64,000 bases of DNA from Acinetobacter seifertii (GCF_000368065.1 NZ_KB851200.1:573827-637826), one strand, 5' to 3'; numbered from the stretch's first letter, positions 44,347 through 52,426 are shown. The notes: generated by a model from the sequence alone, not told the origin. Numbers and translations: made by a program.

Positions 44347-45362
44347 ATATAAAAACAAAAAAATTACTTCGCCATTTAGGCATGTTTTCTGGATTGATGC
44401 TGGCTGGAAATTTGACTCATGCTGCTTGTAGCGTGAGTGCTTCGGGTTCATCCTCTATTTCGGTTCCATCAATCTATTTAACAGAAAACGGTGAAAACTC
44501 TTCACAGTTTAATTCAGGTTTGTCATGTACGGGTTTTAGCTTGGCTTTGGCGAACATGACTTATTTAAAATATCGGGTTGAGCAAATGTCGAATTCATTT
44601 ACCAATGCTCAAACTGGAGAAAAACTCAATGCTGTTATTTTAGATAGTAATAATGAAATCATTAGCTTAGGCCAAGAAAAAGACATGAGTAGCTTTACGC
44701 TGGTCAATCTTTTTAGTGGGCCAGATGGCAATTTGCCTTTCTATATCCGCCTTCCTGCTGGGCAAAGTGTGTCTCCGGGTGTGTATCAGGCTGACTCACC
44801 ATTGAAAGTAAAATGGTTCTATTCTGTACCGGCAGTTGCAATTATTGGAATTGGGGTCTTTTTTGAAAGCCCAGGGTTTAGACGTGGGGCATTAGGAATT
44901 GGTTTTAACTGGGGAAGTGGAGCGGACTCGCTTGGTTCACTTTCCATTACTGTGCTTCCAGACTGCCGAATTTTAACGCAAGACGTAAACTTTGGAACGG
45001 CAGCTTTTGCTTCTAAGCTTGAGCCTGTGCAGTCATCTATGGGAATACGTTGCTCTGTAAATACACCATATTATGTAAGTTTAAATAATGGACTTTCTCC
45101 GCAAAATGGTAACCAGCGTGCTATGAAGTCACAAACGGGAAATACTTATTTAAAATACGATATTTTCAAAAACTCATCGAATGACCGATGGGGAAGTGGT
45201 AACGAGCGTTGGTCGAGTTTAAATGCGACTCTTAATCCCGGTGTACATAACGGGGTGACGCAGCAGAGCTATGTGTTTACCACAAAAATTATAGATGAAA
45301 ATGCAGACACCACACCAGCGGGAACGTATCAAGATACGGTTACAGTACAAGTCGAGTTTTAA
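44343..45362 (+). CDS. csuE: Csu pilus tip adhesin CsuE
   Basis: The 339-residue protein has a signal peptide ending LTHA and two spore-coat-U domains: an N-terminal receptor domain (about 24-200) and a C-terminal pilin domain from LPDCRILTQDVNFG, ending TYQDTVTVQVEF. Hydrophobic loops of the N-terminal domain make the plastic-binding tip. The start overlaps csuD by four bases. Confidence 0.95.
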   Translation: MNIKTKKLLRHLGMFSGLMLAGNLTHAACSVSASGSSSISVPSIYLTENGENSSQFNSGLSCTGFSLALANMTYLKYRVEQMSNSFTNAQTGEKLNAVILDSNNEIISLGQEKDMSSFTLVNLFSGPDGNLPFYIRLPAGQSVSPGVYQADSPLKVKWFYSVPAVAIIGIGVFFESPGFRRGALGIGFNWGSGADSLGSLSITVLPDCRILTQDVNFGTAAFASKLEPVQSSMGIRCSVNTPYYVSLNNGLSPQNGNQRAMKSQTGNTYLKYDIFKNSSNDRWGSGNERWSSLNATLNPGVHNGVTQQSYVFTTKIIDENADTTPAGTYQDTVTVQVEF

Positions 45363-45384
45363 AAGCTGTTTTGTATAAAAGATA

Positions 45385-45409
45385 AAAGCTCAGTTCATGG
45401 GCTTTTTTT
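45385..45409 (+). terminator. Terminator of the csu operon
   Basis: AAAGCTC (45385-45391) pairs with GGGCTTT (45399-45405), followed by further T. Confidence 0.75.
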
Positions 45410-45475
45410 CTTGAAAATTAGTCTACAATCAAATAATTATTTTAGGATTTAACTTTAGAACGATAGGGATGATGT

Positions 45476-45994
45476 ATGTTAGTTATGTCTGATAAGCAAC
45501 TGCCTAAGCATATTTTGACTAGCATCGATTCATACATTCCTTTTTCTATTGAATTCACTGACAGTAGATTAGCTGATCTATACTGGCGATGTGGAAATGG
45601 AAAAACTTGTTTATTTGAACTAGGTTTAAGTAACACTGGCGAGGTAATTCATATTACTCTTGTATCAATAAACAATAGTAATATATTGAAAAATAGCAGT
45701 AATTTTGAATTTACATTTCCTGTGAAAAATTTTTTACCTAAATTTGATGTCTCAGATTGGAATATAATGTCTGAGGATTATTCAAGCATATTTAAAGATG
45801 ATTTTGGTTGTGAACTACAATTAGTTATAGGCTTAGATTACTTAGTATTAAATTTTTTAAATTATGAAAAATCAATATTTTATTTTAAAAATGAAGAATT
45901 GTATTTTGGTTTGAACTCTAATAAAGAGCTATCATCAATACTACTAACTCATATTACAGCCGAAGAAATAGAAATCTTAAAACGAAATTTTTAA
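45476..45994 (+). CDS. Hypothetical acidic protein
   Basis: The 172-residue cytoplasmic protein starts MLVMSDKQLPKHILTSID and contains WRCGNGKTCLFELGLSNTGE in its first half. It is acidic and rich in Phe, Leu and Asn, with the look of an immunity or SMI1-like protein, but I cannot place it. AGGGA seven bases upstream supports this start. No toxin gene is visible near it. Confidence 0.7.
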   Translation: MLVMSDKQLPKHILTSIDSYIPFSIEFTDSRLADLYWRCGNGKTCLFELGLSNTGEVIHITLVSINNSNILKNSSNFEFTFPVKNFLPKFDVSDWNIMSEDYSSIFKDDFGCELQLVIGLDYLVLNFLNYEKSIFYFKNEELYFGLNSNKELSSILLTHITAEEIEILKRNF

Positions 45995-46033
45995 GGTAGA
46001 TACAAACTAATTTGAGATATTTGCAAGAAATAA

Positions 46034-46270
46034 CTACTCAAGCTCTAATTGGTCATCATCTTTGGTAATTTTAATCTTTATCTTTTTATATTTACGTTTA
46101 TTTGGATCTAGTGCCGAGTTCATTACTTCATCCGCAAAGGGAGGGCACTGCATGAGTTTTGCATATGCTCTATAGCCGATGCGTATTCGCGTAGGTGGGC
46201 AATCGGTTCTTTTTGAATAGTATTCAATGAGAGAATTCAGTTCTTGTAATAAAGTTTGCTGTTCCATCAT
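46034..46270 (-). CDS. Small conserved protein, paralogue A of a local pair
   Basis: The 78-residue protein is strongly related to the one at 48247-48480: both share QQTLLQELN, IEYYS.RTD, GYRAYAKLM and EVMNSALDPNKRKYKK. It is charged, probably helical at the start and strand-rich at the end (KKIKIKITKDDDQLELE). Function unknown. Starts at 46270 or 46267 are equally possible. Confidence 0.8.
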   Translation of the reverse strand: MMEQQTLLQELNSLIEYYSKRTDCPPTRIRIGYRAYAKLMQCPPFADEVMNSALDPNKRKYKKIKIKITKDDDQLELE

Positions 46271-46718
46271 ACATATTTAACAATTTGTTAATTCAAGCAT
46301 AATAGAATTATAGGCTTAGTGGAATATGTAGTCAAAATACTAATTTGTTTGAAATGTGATATAGTTTTCACTTTTAATTAAATGTATGAATTTTTTCATT
46401 TTTAGATAGAATGTTTGAGTCTTAGTTTTGCTTTACTAAGACCAAAAAAACTATAAAAAGTTAGATTTTTTTTTGAATCATTTATATTTACGATTAAATG
46501 ATTAAATTAAAAAAATAAAATTTAACTAATTGATTTTATTCATATAAAATAATTTTAATAAATATAATGTCAGAAATATAAAATTATTGGAAATATATAT
46601 TAACTTAAAATAAACAATGCTTACATGATGTTTCATATATTTACAAGTTGTTACATAACATAAATCATACTTACCTAAAAAGCGCTCCAAATACCACTTA
46701 GTAAATAAGGATACTTTA
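46271..46718. other. Gene-free spacer with an inverted repeat
   Basis: No open frame of note in about 450 very AT-rich bases. GTCTTAGT (46419-46426) and ACTAAGAC (46435-46442) form an 8-bp dyad without a T-run. The last 100 bases should hold the promoter of the next gene. Confidence 0.4.
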
Positions 46719-47174
46719 ATGCCTCAATATCTGATGATTGCAGAAAGTGTGTATAGGAAAGTTAAAGACAGTGAGCTCTTCACAGAAGATACCATTGAAA
46801 ATCTTAATCATCTAATGACATTTATCCGCAAAGAAATCGTTGGGACTGTATTTAAACTTAAGTACAACTATATTGATTTTAATGAACTATTTAGCAAACC
46901 ACTTAACGAGTGTAATGTAAAAATAGATGTAAGCCTAATTCCGCATTTCAATCATGAAAATGAGTATGTTTTATGGTTGGCGGGATTTATTGAAAAAATT
47001 ACTGAAGGCGGACCTAAAACTCCACCTCCAATTAAGAAGTTTATTCCTGAGTTTATTAGTTTAAGACTAGAGTTTGATTCAGTGGCTTTGCCAGATGAAA
47101 AAACTGAAAATCAGGGTGAAGAAATAACCGAATACTTTAACTCTCAAGCTTTTACAAAAAAGATGGGAAAGTAA
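46719..47174 (+). CDS. Hypothetical protein, long member of a local pair
   Basis: The 151-residue protein is related over its first 100 residues to the one at 50143-50466: both have AESVYR, Y-IDF, a K-IDVSLIP or K-IDLSLLP block and EYVLWLAGFI or EYIMWLASFI. It carries an extra C-terminal part (GGPKTPPPIKKFIPEFISLR and an acidic tail). I do not know a function. It ends in a strong terminator. Confidence 0.75.
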   Translation: MPQYLMIAESVYRKVKDSELFTEDTIENLNHLMTFIRKEIVGTVFKLKYNYIDFNELFSKPLNECNVKIDVSLIPHFNHENEYVLWLAGFIEKITEGGPKTPPPIKKFIPEFISLRLEFDSVALPDEKTENQGEEITEYFNSQAFTKKMGK

Positions 47175-47204
47175 AAGTGTTATAAAAGGTTCAATTTTTC
47201 AATA

Positions 47205-47228
47205 ATCGCCTTCGGGCGATTTTTTTTT
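47205..47228 (+). terminator. Strong intrinsic terminator
   Basis: ATCGCC (47205-47210), TTCG tetraloop, GGCGAT (47215-47220), then eight T. Confidence 0.92.
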
Positions 47229-47277
47229 AATCATCTTGTCATAATGAACAGCTAATTTAAGCTTATAAAAAGAAAAG

Positions 47278-47340
47278 ATGAAGATTGTTGCGAACAACAA
47301 AATCAAAAAGCAATTTTCAAGTAAAGCTGGTCTGTTGTAA
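47278..47340 (+). CDS. Possible 20-residue micropeptide or small RNA body
   Basis: An ATG after an AAAAGAAAAG stretch opens a 20-codon frame for a basic peptide starting MKIVANNKIKK, ending four bases before a terminator hairpin. The unit lies between two terminators, so it may be a separate short transcript. With no clear ribosome site it could equally be a small RNA or chance. Confidence 0.25.
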   Translation: MKIVANNKIKKQFSSKAGLL

Positions 47341-47343
47341 TTA

Positions 47344-47371
47344 AGCTAATTCGAAAGAATTGGCTTTTTTG
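47344..47371 (+). terminator. Terminator of a short transcript
   Basis: AGCTAATTC (47344-47352), GAAA tetraloop, GAATTGGCT (47357-47365, one G-T pair), then six T. Confidence 0.8.
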
Positions 47372-47575
47372 TTTTACATATGATTGAAAGAGAAAAGACT
47401 TTTTAAAGTTTTATTTATTCTAATAACAAAACTTAGGATTTTCTCACAGTTAATGTGCTATGAACTGATCAAGAAGGGAATCTGATATTACTTTCTCACA
47501 ACTGAATATTACAGTGAGGTATGTTAATTTTTATAGCATAGGTCACTATTACTTTTTAAGTTGGTGAGGTGTGTA

Positions 47576-47968
47576 ATGAACGAAATATGGGGATATCATT
47601 TTAAAAAGGGTTGGATTCAACAGCATAATTTTCTTGCCGCTTATCTCACTTTATTTAATGAGCATGATATATCTAAAGCTATAATTGCACTTGGATATTT
47701 TGGAAAATATGGAGTTTATCAAATAGATGATTCAATACTGGGAAATCCAATTGAAGTATATGAATTACAAAATGGTTCAAGACTGCCCAAATATTTAATT
47801 GAATATTGCCCAGTAGGAGCAAATGTCGATTATTTTGTTGCATATAATATGCCGAGCTTGATTGAGCTTTTAAACAAGCTAGCTCCATTAGTGCATGCAG
47901 TAACAGCATGTAATCAAATTAATGATATATCATCGAATTTAAAAAAACATTCAAAAGCAGTCAATTAG
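47576..47968 (+). CDS. Hypothetical protein
   Basis: The 130-residue protein starts MNEIWGYHFKKGWIQQHNFL at the ATG at 47576, with a GAGG ribosome site; an in-frame TTG lies five codons upstream. It is a mixed alpha/beta, cytoplasmic protein with a LIELLNKLAPLVHAVTACNQ helix near the end. I recognise no family. The stretch 47372-47575 before it shows no gene. Confidence 0.65.
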   Translation: MNEIWGYHFKKGWIQQHNFLAAYLTLFNEHDISKAIIALGYFGKYGVYQIDDSILGNPIEVYELQNGSRLPKYLIEYCPVGANVDYFVAYNMPSLIELLNKLAPLVHAVTACNQINDISSNLKKHSKAVN

Positions 47969-48018
47969 ACTTTAAATACTATTTAAATTAATTCTAGTTA
48001 CTAAGATTGAATTAATTT

Positions 48019-48231
48019 TTGATTATTTGTTTTATTGGGGATATTAGAGATCCTCAATACAATGGACTAGTCACACCTAAACTTGAAAACTTTCCAAGTG
48101 AATGCGAAGTAAATGATGCTGAGCACGTCAATAAAATTATTGAAAATCAGATCCGAATCGCGCCCACACAATACATGTGGTTGCACAGACAATTTAAAAT
48201 TCGTCCTTTCGGTGAGACAAAGTTCTATTGA
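48019..48231 (+). pseudogene. C-terminal fragment of a lipid A acyltransferase (LpxL/HtrB-like)
   Basis: This short open stretch has no ATG near its start. Its end, [19 protein letters not shown], is the characteristic C-terminus of LpxL/LpxM-type lauroyl and myristoyl acyltransferases (PxQYxWxHRRFKxRP). The preceding [20 protein letters not shown] matches the helix before that motif. The HxxxxD catalytic region and the membrane anchor are absent, so about 80 percent of a normal 300-residue gene is missing. It is probably not expressed as a working enzyme. Confidence 0.75.
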
Positions 48232-48246
48232 TAGATTTTGCTTTCA

Positions 48247-48480
48247 TTATTCAAGATCGAGTTGGTTATCATCTTTGGTGACTTTGATTTTTAACTTTTT
48301 ATATTTTCGTTTGTTTGGATCAAGTGCAGAGTTCATGACTTCATCTGAGAAAGATGAGCATAGCATGAGTTTTGCATAGGCACGGTAGCCAACCAAAATT
48401 CTATGTAAGGGATAGTCGGTTCTTGTAGAGTAATATTCAATTCGAGCGTTTAGCTCTTGTAGCAGGGTCTGCTGGGACAT
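48247..48480 (-). CDS. Small conserved protein, paralogue B of a local pair
   Basis: The 77-residue protein is about 75 percent like the one at 46034-46270, with the same MNSALDPNKRKYKK core. It converges with the acyltransferase fragment, its stop lying 15 bases after that of the fragment. In related genomes such a gene may normally lie beside an intact acyltransferase gene, which would explain the fragment; this is inference. Function unknown. Confidence 0.8.
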   Translation of the reverse strand: MSQQTLLQELNARIEYYSTRTDYPLHRILVGYRAYAKLMLCSSFSDEVMNSALDPNKRKYKKLKIKVTKDDNQLDLE

Positions 48481-48740
48481 TGGAATAATTTTCTATAAGT
48501 GGTTCATTACAGCATATAGAGATTTACACTCTCTAAAAAGAAATATTTTAAAAAATTAATATTATTCATAGTTAATTTATTAAAAATCATATGCTATAAA
48601 TTTTTATTCCTTTTAAAATTAACTAGATATAACAAATTTTTAAATATTTTGGTTAACGTTTAATTATCAAAAATAACAACTCTTTTAAAACAATAAGCGT
48701 ATGTGTGTTATAGTCAATTTTAAATAATTTTTGGTATAAA

Positions 48741-48962
48741 ATGGATATTTGTATTGGTGGCCTACTTAATGGTCAAAAAAGATATGATAATCAAAGCTTT
48801 TTTAAAGTAGAGAATCACTATTCTGATTGTTTTTCCGAATATACTAAAGAGTATTTTCATTTAAATGGTCAAATTTTTTCATTTTGGATTAGTAAAGAAA
48901 TAGACTTTTTTGAAGCTCAAAAGAAAATTGAATTATATTTAATAGATATTGAAAATATTTAA
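48741..48962 (+). CDS. Small hypothetical protein
   Basis: The 73-residue protein starts MDICIGGLLNGQKRYDNQSF, has FHLNGQIFSFWISKE in the centre and ends in a charged helix. The composition is strand-rich then helical. No family recognised and the ribosome site is weak, so this is a tentative gene. Confidence 0.5.
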   Translation: MDICIGGLLNGQKRYDNQSFFKVENHYSDCFSEYTKEYFHLNGQIFSFWISKEIDFFEAQKKIELYLIDIENI

Positions 48963-49105
48963 ATTAAATGTACATGTCGGAAAATAAGTTAATTAATATA
49001 GAATTAGTTTTTAATAATTTTAATTTTTGAAATTTCTCTATACATAAAACTTAATGCTTTTTTCTTTTTTGAATTGTAATATAAAAAATAAAGTAGGTTG
49101 TAGGT

Positions 49106-49351
49106 ATGGGTATGAGTGATCAATTAATTGAAAGAGATAAACTTTTAAAATATCTAACTCAAAAAAATGCTGAAAAGGAGTTAGAGTGTGAATGGCTTAG
49201 AAATATTATTATTCGGTTGCTTGATGAAATTGAAGATAGTCGATTACAGGCTCTGCTAATTAGACAAGTTAATGAAGAGCTGATTTTACTGATCCAAACA
49301 CATATAGAGCCAGAGTTTAACTTAAAGGATTTAACTCAGTTTCCAAATTGA
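49106..49351 (+). CDS. Small helical hypothetical protein
   Basis: The 81-residue protein is charged and nearly all helical (IERDKLLKYLTQKNAEKELE, then NIIIRLLDEIEDSRLQALLI) and could form a coiled coil. ATGs at 49106 and 49112 both follow a GTAGG-type ribosome site. Function unknown. Confidence 0.65.
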   Translation: MGMSDQLIERDKLLKYLTQKNAEKELECEWLRNIIIRLLDEIEDSRLQALLIRQVNEELILLIQTHIEPEFNLKDLTQFPN

Positions 49352-49512
49352 ATAAGTAGTAAATATTGCTAAAAATAATAATTTGTTTTGAATAAATTTG
49401 AAAGAAATAAAATATTAACTTAAAAATATTGAATTCTATTTTTTTAAAAATAGTTGATAGATTTTAGATGAGTGAAAAGAAATGATAATAAATCAATGAA
49501 TTTTTTTAAATA

Positions 49513-49555
49513 TTTAATATAAAAGCCCTATATTAAATAGGGCTTTTATATTAAA
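49513..49555. terminator. Bidirectional terminator, perfect 18-bp inverted repeat
   Basis: TTTAATATAAAAGCCCTA (49513-49530) and TAGGGCTTTTATATTAAA (49538-49555) pair perfectly around seven bases. It separates the 81-residue gene on the plus strand from the 50-residue gene on the minus strand and has A and T tracts on both sides of its GC core. Confidence 0.85.
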
Positions 49556-49577
49556 TAAAGAGTATATTTAATTAATT

Positions 49578-49730
49578 TTAATGTTTATTTTCCTTCTCGT
49601 TGTTTTCTGGTAAAGGAGTGTCATTTTCAGTGGGTTGAATAGGTTTCTCAATTTTATCCGCGTTTGATTTAGGGTTGAAATTATTTTGCTCTTGAGTTGC
49701 TTTTTTTGAAAAATCTTTAAAATCAGACAT
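49578..49730 (-). CDS. 50-residue disordered protein
   Basis: A short gene encodes a 50-residue hydrophilic protein: MSDFKDFSKKATQEQNNF, then an Asn/Pro/Glu/Lys-rich tail ending ENNEKENKH. A good ribosome site (AAAGAAG) lies seven bases before the ATG, and the bidirectional terminator follows the stop. No hydrophobic core is seen, so it is probably disordered. Compare the similar-sized gene at 50693-50842. Confidence 0.65.
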   Translation of the reverse strand: MSDFKDFSKKATQEQNNFNPKSNADKIEKPIQPTENDTPLPENNEKENKH

Positions 49731-50142
49731 TTTAAACTTCTTTAATAATAGTAGTAAGGAAGCTTTATACTAGCCCTTTAATTTAGTTACATTGCGGTAG
49801 TTGTGAGAACACTATGTAGTGATATGTTCTAAAAATAGGTTAGTTATCGACATAATGTTTCTAAAAATTAATTTGAGTGTTGATATATATGAAAAAACAC
49901 TTTTTAATGAAATACAGGATGTAACATATAAATTAATATTTTATTTTATGAGTTTTGAAAATAAATAATTTTAGAAAATGTATTTAAATGTGTGGGTTTT
50001 TAATTTATTTAATGATATAAAACATGAGGTTGAAATTTTTGAAGTGTAAAAGTCTTTAACTACTTACTTGTAAATATATTTGAACAACTTAAAGATACAT
50101 TTTTAGATAAATAATGCATACTTAGTTAGATTAAATTTAAAA
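49731..50142. other. Gene-free AT-rich spacer
   Basis: About 410 bases without a credible frame, hairpin or repeat. It must contain the promoters of the two divergent genes on either side. Confidence 0.4.
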
Positions 50143-50466
50143 ATGAGAAATAATATGGATACTGAAGTAAAAAAATATTTTGATGTTGCTGAAAGTGTTT
50201 ATAGGAATATTAGTTTTAAAAATCAGACTAATAAGGGGAGAGTCGACTATCTTAATAAGCTACTAGTTGAGATAAAAAAAGAAGCTGCTATCCATCAATT
50301 AAGGTTGATGTATAGTAATATTGATTTTGAAAACTGCTTAAATAGACCAATGAAAGAACGTGTTGTCAAAATAGATTTAAGTCTACTGCCTAGTTTAGAT
50401 AACAAACATGAGTATATTATGTGGTTGGCGAGTTTTATAAAAAGTATTTCTGCCGAAAGAAAATAA
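50143..50466 (+). CDS. Hypothetical protein, short member of a local pair
   Basis: The 107-residue protein is a paralogue of the N-terminal part of the protein at 46719-47174 (shared AESVYR, NIDFENC versus YIDFNEL, KIDLSLLP versus KIDVSLIP, WLASFI versus WLAGFI). It lacks the Pro-rich tail. The second ATG at 50155 has a better ribosome site (GAGAA) than the first. Function unknown. Confidence 0.72.
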   Translation: MRNNMDTEVKKYFDVAESVYRNISFKNQTNKGRVDYLNKLLVEIKKEAAIHQLRLMYSNIDFENCLNRPMKERVVKIDLSLLPSLDNKHEYIMWLASFIKSISAERK

Positions 50467-50692
50467 AATATATAGCCATAAGAATTTTAATTTAGAGTTT
50501 TTTATCTAAAATTTTATTAATTTTGTAGATTGTTGAAAATTAAAATGAAAAAATATAATTATTAATTATCTTAATAATAAACAAGGTGATGACATTTAGA
50601 TACATTTGTATAGTATCTAAGTTGGTATAAAGGGAATATTGTCAGTAAGTGCTAGATAATCATCTGCACATCATTAAATAGGAGAGACTCTA

Positions 50693-50842
50693 ATGTCTCA
50701 ACATGACCAAGTTAAAAATGATCAAGAAAAATCAAAACAGCAACAACAGCAGCAGCAAGATGGTAAAGAGTTTGTTCCTAAAAGTCCTGATCAGAATGAT
50801 TTAGAAAAATTAAATCAAAATGATAAAAATCAGAAAAAATAA
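50693..50842 (+). CDS. 49-residue Gln-rich disordered protein
   Basis: The gene encodes a 49-residue hydrophilic protein that starts MSQHDQVKNDQEKSK, carries a run of seven glutamines and ends NDKNQKK. GGAGAG lies eight bases upstream of the ATG, a strong ribosome site. The CAA/CAG run is a possible slippage site. It has no hydrophobic core and resembles small stress-induced hydrophilic proteins in composition only. Confidence 0.7.
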   Translation: MSQHDQVKNDQEKSKQQQQQQQDGKEFVPKSPDQNDLEKLNQNDKNQKK

Positions 50843-50938
50843 TATTATTATAAAATTTATTTTTTCTTAAAATATTAATTGGTAGAAAGAGTTTCTATTC
50901 TTTTTGCCAATTTCTAAGATTAAGAGGAATATTTTGAA

Positions 50939-51409
50939 ATGTTTTTTATTATAGTAATTGTTTTTTTAGTTATTGGTGCTTATTTTTTAATTAATTTTTT
51001 TTCAAAAGTTTATTTAGAGTTGCCTGAGAAAACTATAAAAATAGCTGGAAAAATATTTACTGAAAATAAAAATTTTTTTGAGCATGAAATAGTTGTAACT
51101 TTATATCAGGAAGAATTAATAACTTTAGTAGGTGAGCAAGATGGTGATAGAGTTACTGTTTTTAAAAATGCTGTAATATGTCTAGAAAAAGAAACATATA
51201 AAATAGCAGTATATATTGATACTTTAAGAGTAGGATATCTTAATAAAATAAATGCTCATAGTTTTTCTGATTTTTTGAAAATAAAAGGTTTTAATAAAAG
51301 GGATGCTTTTGAAGTTGATGCGGTTATAATTAGTGAAAACTTAAGCCTGTGGAGTGTGAGGCTAGATATACCATATGACATGAAAAAATTTAGGTTTGAT
51401 AAATATTAG
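50939..51409 (+). CDS. Membrane-anchored hypothetical protein
   Basis: The 156-residue protein has one N-terminal membrane helix (FFIIVIVFLVIGAYFLINFF) and a soluble, strand-rich domain (residues about 30-156) with KIAVYIDTLRVGYLNKINA, similar in pattern to the HIRAN-like barrel of proteins that begin with a membrane anchor. That resemblance is weak. AGAGGA about ten bases upstream fits the start. Confidence 0.65.
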   Translation: MFFIIVIVFLVIGAYFLINFFSKVYLELPEKTIKIAGKIFTENKNFFEHEIVVTLYQEELITLVGEQDGDRVTVFKNAVICLEKETYKIAVYIDTLRVGYLNKINAHSFSDFLKIKGFNKRDAFEVDAVIISENLSLWSVRLDIPYDMKKFRFDKY

Positions 51410-51522
51410 ATTTATAATAAATATTTAAGTGGTATTTCTGTAATGTATCTTAGAGCTTTTTTTGAATTTAAAATAAAAAGAGATCATAATAATTTTATTG
51501 ATAATAAAAAAGGAGAACGGTT

Positions 51523-51741
51523 ATGGAACGTAGAGCTGTTAAAGTGCATAAAATGTTTAGAGAGTTTCATGAAGAAAAGGATCATGGTTATATAGGAGAA
51601 TATGATGAAAAACATAACCTTATAGCGATATATAATAGTTTTAAAGAAAAAATGAAGAAAATAGAAGGAACTTATCAATGGATTTTACCTTCTTCGGGTG
51701 AGATCTTTTTTGTTGAAGAAGATCCCCTCTATATTCGGTAA
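51523..51741 (+). CDS. Small hypothetical protein
   Basis: The 72-residue protein starts MERRAVKVHKMFREFHEEKD and ends in a strand-rich half (GTYQWILPSSGEIFFVEEDP). A strong ribosome site (AAGGAG) lies eight bases before the ATG, so I trust it as a gene. Family unknown. Confidence 0.7.
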   Translation: MERRAVKVHKMFREFHEEKDHGYIGEYDEKHNLIAIYNSFKEKMKKIEGTYQWILPSSGEIFFVEEDPLYIR

Positions 51742-51983
51742 TTAATAAAGAAATCATATTTGTTAATACACTAACTTTCAAAGATAACAATAAGGTGTTA
51801 TCTAATCTGGCTTTAAATGATCTATTTTATATTGTTTAAATTTTAGACTGAGTATCTCCTTGCTGGTAGTTTATAGATTCCCGTACAGATCATCACTTTA
51901 TAAACCCCAATTTAACAATAAATTTTAATTATTTAGCTTACTTTTTTAATGCTCTAAATTAAAACAAATGTCATTTTGTATGC

Positions 51984-52012
51984 TTGACTGTAATAGGGTA
52001 GAGCACTATTCT
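51984..52012 (+). promoter_or_regulatory. Promoter of C4-like RNA, copy 2
   Basis: TTGACT (51984-51989), 17 bases, TATTCT (52007-52012). Same boxes and spacing as at 18155-18183. The 240 bases before it (51742-51983) show no gene. Confidence 0.75.
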
Positions 52013-52017
52013 TTGCC

Positions 52018-52196
52018 TGCTGGCCTACATTGCCAGCCGACTTTGACAGGTCGGATACCCAAAGCACACGAAAAAGAATTTCTTTTTTGTGGGCATCCCT
52101 GCGTGCCCCCTCTGCGGCGGAACGGGAGGGGGACACCTTCGGGTGTGCTGATCTTTTGGGTATCAGTCTGTCAACCTTCTCTCGTTTCGCCACCAT
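52018..52196 (+). ncRNA. Phage C4-like antisense RNA, copy 2
   Basis: Helices match copy 1: GCTGGC/GCCAGC (52019-52037), a long-range stem of TTGACAG (52043-52049) with CTGTCAA (52168-52174) plus GATACCCAAA (52054-52063) with TTTGGGTATC (52155-52164), and inner hairpins CCCCCTC/GAGGGGG and ACACC/GGTGT. The long-range arms differ completely from copy 1 yet stay paired, while the loop-side blocks are conserved. The conserved segments and general order resemble the C4 RNA of phages P1/P7. Confidence 0.75.
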
Positions 52197-52402
52197 TATT
52201 TGACAGTAATATGGTGAAACTTCTTTATTACCCAAAGGAGTTCGCACATGCGTACTAATTCTTCTTCATTGGCCTTTGCCAAATTCTCTCTGCCCATACC
52301 GCTTAAGAAGTCTATAAAACGGTTTAATCGACTCTAGGTTTTCTACGCCTTAAGAATCGTTACGACCAAAAATCATAGCCACAATAAAACCGAGATAGGC
52401 GA
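52197..52402 (+). promoter_or_regulatory. Leader between C4-like RNA and TetR gene, copy 2
   Basis: It holds a hairpin built from TTTCGCCACCATTA and TAATATGGTGAAA (52186-52219, overlapping the RNA end). The blocks CCTTTGCCAAA, ACGACCAAAAA and CAATAAAAC..CGAGAT are also found in copy 1. A 96-codon frame runs across the RNA and the first part of this leader, but I regard it as incidental. Confidence 0.45.
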
Positions 52403-52426
52403 GCACACCATTATTGTGCGGCTTTC
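52403..52426 (+). terminator. Weak terminator in the TetR leader, copy 2
   Basis: GCACA (52403-52407) pairs with TGTGC (52415-52419), followed by GGCTTTCTT. It lies at the same place as the stronger hairpin at 18553-18587 of module 1. Confidence 0.45.

Noticed and set aside
50735..50758. CAA/CAG run as a microsatellite
   Set aside because: It is only seven codons and lies in frame within a small gene, so it is noted there and not listed as a repeat element.
51968..52258. A 96-codon frame across the second C4-like RNA
   Set aside because: It coincides with the structured RNA, its composition (Cys, Pro and Arg rich) follows from the hairpins, and the copy-1 module does not keep an equivalent frame that I can see. 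Phage ash/icd-type frames do overlap C4 RNAs, so I am not certain.
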